In this document: positions 42,376 to 45,148 of the stretch, in pieces
How the letters are laid out: each line of letters opens with the position of its first letter
Numbering within the stretch: the stretch's first letter is position 1
Origin: Acidilobaceae archaeon
GTDB taxonomy: Archaea > Thermoproteota > Thermoprotei_A > Sulfolobales > Acidilobaceae
NCBI GenBank assembly: GCA_027046245.1
Contig: JALTZJ010000050.1
Location: forward strand, 1 to 45,148
Direction of reading: 5' to 3'
Length of the DNA: 45,148 bases
Translations under genes and position numbers: made by a program
Notes under the pieces: generated by a model
Databases searched by the model: none
The model's input: the letters and a program-made list of their open reading frames with translations, nothing else
Told to the model about the DNA's origin: nothing

Positions 42376-43472
42376 GCCACCTCAATGAGGCTGAGGATAC
42401 GCCCTATACTCACTCTGGCTAGAACTACGTCGCCTGGCTCGCGGAGAAGGGGCATTACTATGGTCTCGCCTACCCGCTTCTTATCAAGTAGCAGCAATCG
42501 TCTGGCATTGGCTAGTATGCTGGGTATGACTTTCTCGGGAGGGGAACGCGGCAGGCCTATAGAATCTATCGTGTTGGCAGTCCATCTAGTCACGGAGGAG
42601 TCTAGCCTCGTCTCTTCCTCGGCGAGCATTAACTCTGCTATGAGGCCCGCAGCCACCGCTTCTCCATGCGTCAACGAATACCTGCTGGCGGCTTCGACTA
42701 CGTGGCCTATTGTATGGCCGAGATTTAGTATTCTCCTAAGGCCCCCCTCGCGGGGATCCTTTACTACTATACTCATCTTAAAGCCGAGACTCCATAGCGC
42801 GAGCTGTGATAGGCTTTCAGGGCTACGAGCTAGGGCACCGCCTATAACTGACTCCAGGAACTTCATGTCACTCCATCCAGAGAGTAGAGAGTGCTTCACG
42901 GCCTCCGCGAACCCGCTCTTGAAGGGCCTCTCGGGCAGGCTAGCCAAGAGGCGCGGCTCCACGAGAACAGCACGGGGGTTATGGAAAGCGCCTACAACGT
43001 TTTTGCCCTCAAGGTTGACGGCAGTTTTGCCCCCAACTGCAGCGTCGAACGCCGAGAGCGTTGTGGTGGGGACGAGAACTGTGGGAAGCCCCCTCATGAA
43101 GGTGGCTGCAGCGAAGCCCGCAGCGTCTAGCAGTGCACCGCCTCCCAGTATGAATACCGTGGTGGCGCGTGAGGCGTTCGCCTGGGCTAGCCAGCGCCAC
43201 GTGTCTACGATCCACTCGATGCTCTTGCAGGATTCACCGCCGCACGAGCGAAGCCCTAGAACCCTGAAACCGGCCTCCTCTATAGAGGAGGCGAGGTGTT
43301 TAGCGGCCTCTGCTACCTGATCCACCGGCTCATGTATCACTATAGCATCGCTGCTGATCAAACCGGGGGGAGGGCTAGATAGGACTCCTTCTCCGGCAGC
43401 TATTATGGTCTCCTCTTCGCATGTAATGCGATACTTTTTGCTGGTTACGTTGCCTATATTAGCCTGTGCCAT
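42366..43472 (-). CDS. aroB: 3-dehydroquinate synthase
   Basis: Cyclises DAHP to 3-dehydroquinate using NAD and zinc. The 368-residue protein has [17 protein letters not shown] (about residues 99-115), [27 protein letters not shown] and the metal-binding [12 protein letters not shown] with further zinc histidines downstream. Start ATG 43472 overlaps DAHP synthase by 19 bases. The canonical enzyme implies a DAHP-based rather than an alternative dehydroquinate route. Confidence 0.95.
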   Translation of the reverse strand: MAQANIGNVTSKKYRITCEEETIIAAGEGVLSSPPPGLISSDAIVIHEPVDQVAEAAKHLASSIEEAGFRVLGLRSCGGESCKSIEWIVDTWRWLAQANASRATTVFILGGGALLDAAGFAAATFMRGLPTVLVPTTTLSAFDAAVGGKTAVNLEGKNVVGAFHNPRAVLVEPRLLASLPERPFKSGFAEAVKHSLLSGWSDMKFLESVIGGALARSPESLSQLALWSLGFKMSIVVKDPREGGLRRILNLGHTIGHVVEAASRYSLTHGEAVAAGLIAELMLAEEETRLDSSVTRWTANTIDSIGLPRSPPEKVIPSILANARRLLLLDKKRVGETIVMPLLREPGDVVLARVSIGRILSLIEVAWG

Positions 43473-44260
43473 CTAAGCTCCCCCATTAGCTTCTTGAACT
43501 GCTCAGGAGTCAGCTGCTGCTTAGCATCGCTCATTGCCTTCTCAGGGTCTGGGTGAACCTCTATGATGAGGCCGTCAGCGCCTGCAGCCATACCTGCCTT
43601 TGCCAGTGCCGGCACGAGGCTACGCCTGCCCGCCGGGTGGCTCGGGTCTACTATGATAGGTAGGTGGCTAAGCTCCTTCACGACCGGCACCGCTGCTACG
43701 TCGAGCGTGAACCTGGTGCTCGACTCGAATGTTCGTATCCCCCTCTCTACTAGCACGACCTGGTCGTTACCCTCGGCTAGTATGTACTCTGCGGCTGCTA
43801 GCAGCTCCTCTACCGTGTTCCCGAAGCCCCTCTTGAGCAGCACTGGCAAGCGTCTCCTGCCTACCTCCCTTAGGAGCGGGAAGTTCTGCATATTTCGGGC
43901 CCCGATCTGTAGCATGTCGGCGTACTCGGCCACAAGGTCTACATGCCTGGGGTCGAGAACCTCCGTGACGACTGGTAGACCAACGGCATCACCAGCTTTC
44001 CTGAGAAGCTTGAGCCCTTCTACCCCGAGGCCCTGGAAGCTGTACGGGCTGGTCCTGGGCTTGAACGCTCCACCCCTAAGTATATGAGCTCCCGCTTCTT
44101 TGACCGCCTCAGCAGCTTTCAATACCTGATCAAGTGATTCTACACTACAGGGCCCGGCTATCACCGCCTTATGCCCTCCCCCTATCTTGACGCCTGAGAC
44201 GTCAACCACGGTATCTTCTTTCTTATGGCTCCGCAATGCGAGCTTCACGCCCTTGACCAT
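43454..44260 (-). CDS. aroF: 3-deoxy-7-phosphoheptulonate (DAHP) synthase, type I-beta
   Basis: Condenses PEP and erythrose 4-phosphate, committing carbon to aromatics. The 268-residue protein has AGPCSVES (about residues 36-43), [16 protein letters not shown] (about 61-76), GARNMQNF and [10 protein letters not shown], the metal and phosphate ligands of the short type I-beta class. No N-terminal ACT domain or fused chorismate mutase is present, so feedback control through those domains is absent. It follows the transketolase gene by one base. Confidence 0.95.
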   Translation of the reverse strand: MVKGVKLALRSHKKEDTVVDVSGVKIGGGHKAVIAGPCSVESLDQVLKAAEAVKEAGAHILRGGAFKPRTSPYSFQGLGVEGLKLLRKAGDAVGLPVVTEVLDPRHVDLVAEYADMLQIGARNMQNFPLLREVGRRRLPVLLKRGFGNTVEELLAAAEYILAEGNDQVVLVERGIRTFESSTRFTLDVAAVPVVKELSHLPIIVDPSHPAGRRSLVPALAKAGMAAGADGLIIEVHPDPEKAMSDAKQQLTPEQFKKLMGELRWHRLI

Positions 44261-44261
44261 T

Positions 44262-45148
44262 TCACAGCTTCACCCCCAGGAAGCGGGCAATCCGTCGAGC
44301 CACGGAAACAGGGTCAAGCCCCATGTAAGACAAGAGGGTAAGGTAGTCGCGTGAGGAGGCCCCGTAGCGGCCTGGAGGCACGCCTACAAAGAATAGAGGA
44401 GGCCTTTCCCGCAGAGGGGCTAGTGCCTCGCTCACAGCACCCCCCAGGCCCCCGATAATTCGGTGCTCCTCCACCGTTACAATGGCAGACCCCGTGGCGC
44501 CCGCTATCCTAGCGAGTTGCAGTCTCGGCACGGGCTTCACACTGTACAGGTCTACGACCCCCACGCGCAAGCCTGTACCCTGCTCTAGAATTCTTGCCGC
44601 CTCTAGGGATACCCCTACCATGGGTCCAGCCGCTACTATTGTCACGTCACCAGGATCCTTGAGGACCTCGAGGCCTCCGGGTCTAAACCTGAATTCGCCC
44701 TTCTCGTATACTCTGAAGGCGTTATCCCTGCCTAGCCTAACGTAGGCGGGACCGCGGTACCTCTCTACTAGCCATTCAACGGTGGCTTCTGTGGCTTCCT
44801 CGTCAGCAGGCACGAAAACTGCAGTCCTGGCAAGGCTCCGCATTAACGCTATATCCTCTAGTATCTGGTGGCTGCTTCCATCGACGTGCGCGGAGAGACC
44901 AGTGTGTGTGGCTACTATCTTCACGTTAAGCGAGTCTCTGTCAACGGTGTTCCGCACCTGCTCCCAGGCACGCATAAGGAACGCTCCGAACCCTGTAACT
45001 ACGGGTCTTAGACCCTCTATGGCTACGCCGGCAGCGATGCCGATCAAGTCCTGCTCGCTTATCCCAACATTAACCACTCTCTCAGGGTTAACGGAGAGAG
45101 CTTCCTTGCTTCCAGTGCTACGTAGAGTGTCCGCATCTAGCAGCACTA
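44262..45148 (-). CDS. Transketolase C-terminal subunit (5'-truncated by window)
   Basis: The visible 295 codons encode the pyrimidine-binding and C-terminal domains of a split transketolase: [40 protein letters not shown] and the C-terminal [10 protein letters not shown] and [16 protein letters not shown]. The gene runs off the right edge at 45148, so about 20-30 N-terminal residues and the start are missing. The N-terminal TPP-binding subunit is expected just upstream, outside the window. Its place as first visible gene of the aro operon suggests that it supplies erythrose 4-phosphate to DAHP synthase. Confidence 0.92.
   Translation of the reverse strand, partial: VLLDADTLRSTGSKEALSVNPERVVNVGISEQDLIGIAAGVAIEGLRPVVTGFGAFLMRAWEQVRNTVDRDSLNVKIVATHTGLSAHVDGSSHQILEDIALMRSLARTAVFVPADEEATEATVEWLVERYRGPAYVRLGRDNAFRVYEKGEFRFRPGGLEVLKDPGDVTIVAAGPMVGVSLEAARILEQGTGLRVGVVDLYSVKPVPRLQLARIAGATGSAIVTVEEHRIIGGLGGAVSEALAPLRERPPLFFVGVPPGRYGASSRDYLTLLSYMGLDPVSVARRIARFLGVKL

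Noticed and set aside
42316-43320. A 334-codon plus-strand frame opposite aroB
   Set aside because: It lies wholly antisense to a well-recognised 3-dehydroquinate synthase and has biased composition without any domain.

Overview
The window looks like chromosomal DNA from a hyperthermophilic crenarchaeon, probably Desulfurococcales/Pyrodictiaceae-like. This is an inference from family content: a group II chaperonin (thermosome), an A-type ATPase peripheral-stalk pair, a two-subunit 2-oxoacid:ferredoxin oxidoreductase, a GHMP-type archaeal shikimate kinase, a QueF-like archaeosine enzyme, a CCA-encoding tRNA-Leu, frequent GTG/TTG starts, and BRE/TATA promoters. Coding is dense, on both strands, with many 1-40 base overlaps. 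I see no CRISPR array, insertion sequence, rRNA or complete provirus.

Layout. Positions 1-3.9 kb: a geranylgeranyl-reductase-like flavoprotein diverges from aconitase. 3.9-6.3 kb: small proteins of unknown function (a possible winged-helix protein, a DUF2258-like protein, a ribbon-helix-helix protein), a tRNA-Leu(CAG), and three unannotated, strongly foldable non-coding segments. 6.3-7.9 kb: an MscS channel with a DUF432-like partner. 8.0-11.2 kb: a small zinc protein followed by the alpha and beta subunits of 2-oxoacid:ferredoxin oxidoreductase. 11.2-16.6 kb: a phosphate regulon, with an AbrB-PhoU fusion protein divergent from pstS-pstC-pstA-pstB-phoU. 16.7-20.2 kb: a GT4 glycosyltransferase, queC plus queF-like (archaeosine), and a D-2-hydroxyacid dehydrogenase. 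20.2-21.3 kb: an AT-rich orphan membrane-protein gene. 21.3-24.3 kb: a class II ribonucleotide reductase. 24.7-26.3 kb: a zinc protein with a basic Ser/Arg tail, convergent with a TtuA/Ncs6-like protein that has lost its PP-loop. 26.4-28.1 kb: thermosome. 28.3-30.4 kb: an atypical SDR and threonine synthase. 30.5-32.8 kb: ATPase subunits C and H and a prephenate dehydrogenase-like protein. 32.9-36.3 kb: adenosine-specific kinase, aminotransferase, two small proteins, and a short cis-prenyltransferase. 36.4-45.1 kb: a continuous minus-strand shikimate operon running from a transketolase C-terminal subunit (cut by the window edge) through DAHP synthase, aroB, aroD, aroE, aroK, aroA, aroC and chorismate mutase to an M23 peptidase.

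The metabolic genes fit together. Aconitase and the ferredoxin oxidoreductase serve central carbon flow. Transketolase supplies erythrose 4-phosphate to an uninterrupted chorismate pathway whose later steps (prephenate dehydrogenase, aminotransferase) lie a few kb away. The Pst transporter is flanked by two PhoU-type proteins.

The least explained parts are the foldable RNA candidates at 4.3-4.6 and 6.1-6.3 kb, two of which share a kink-turn-like decamer; the PP-loop-less TtuA relative; the AT-rich orphan; and a perfect 15-bp inverted repeat ahead of queC. All functional calls come from reading protein motifs by eye; no database search was run.
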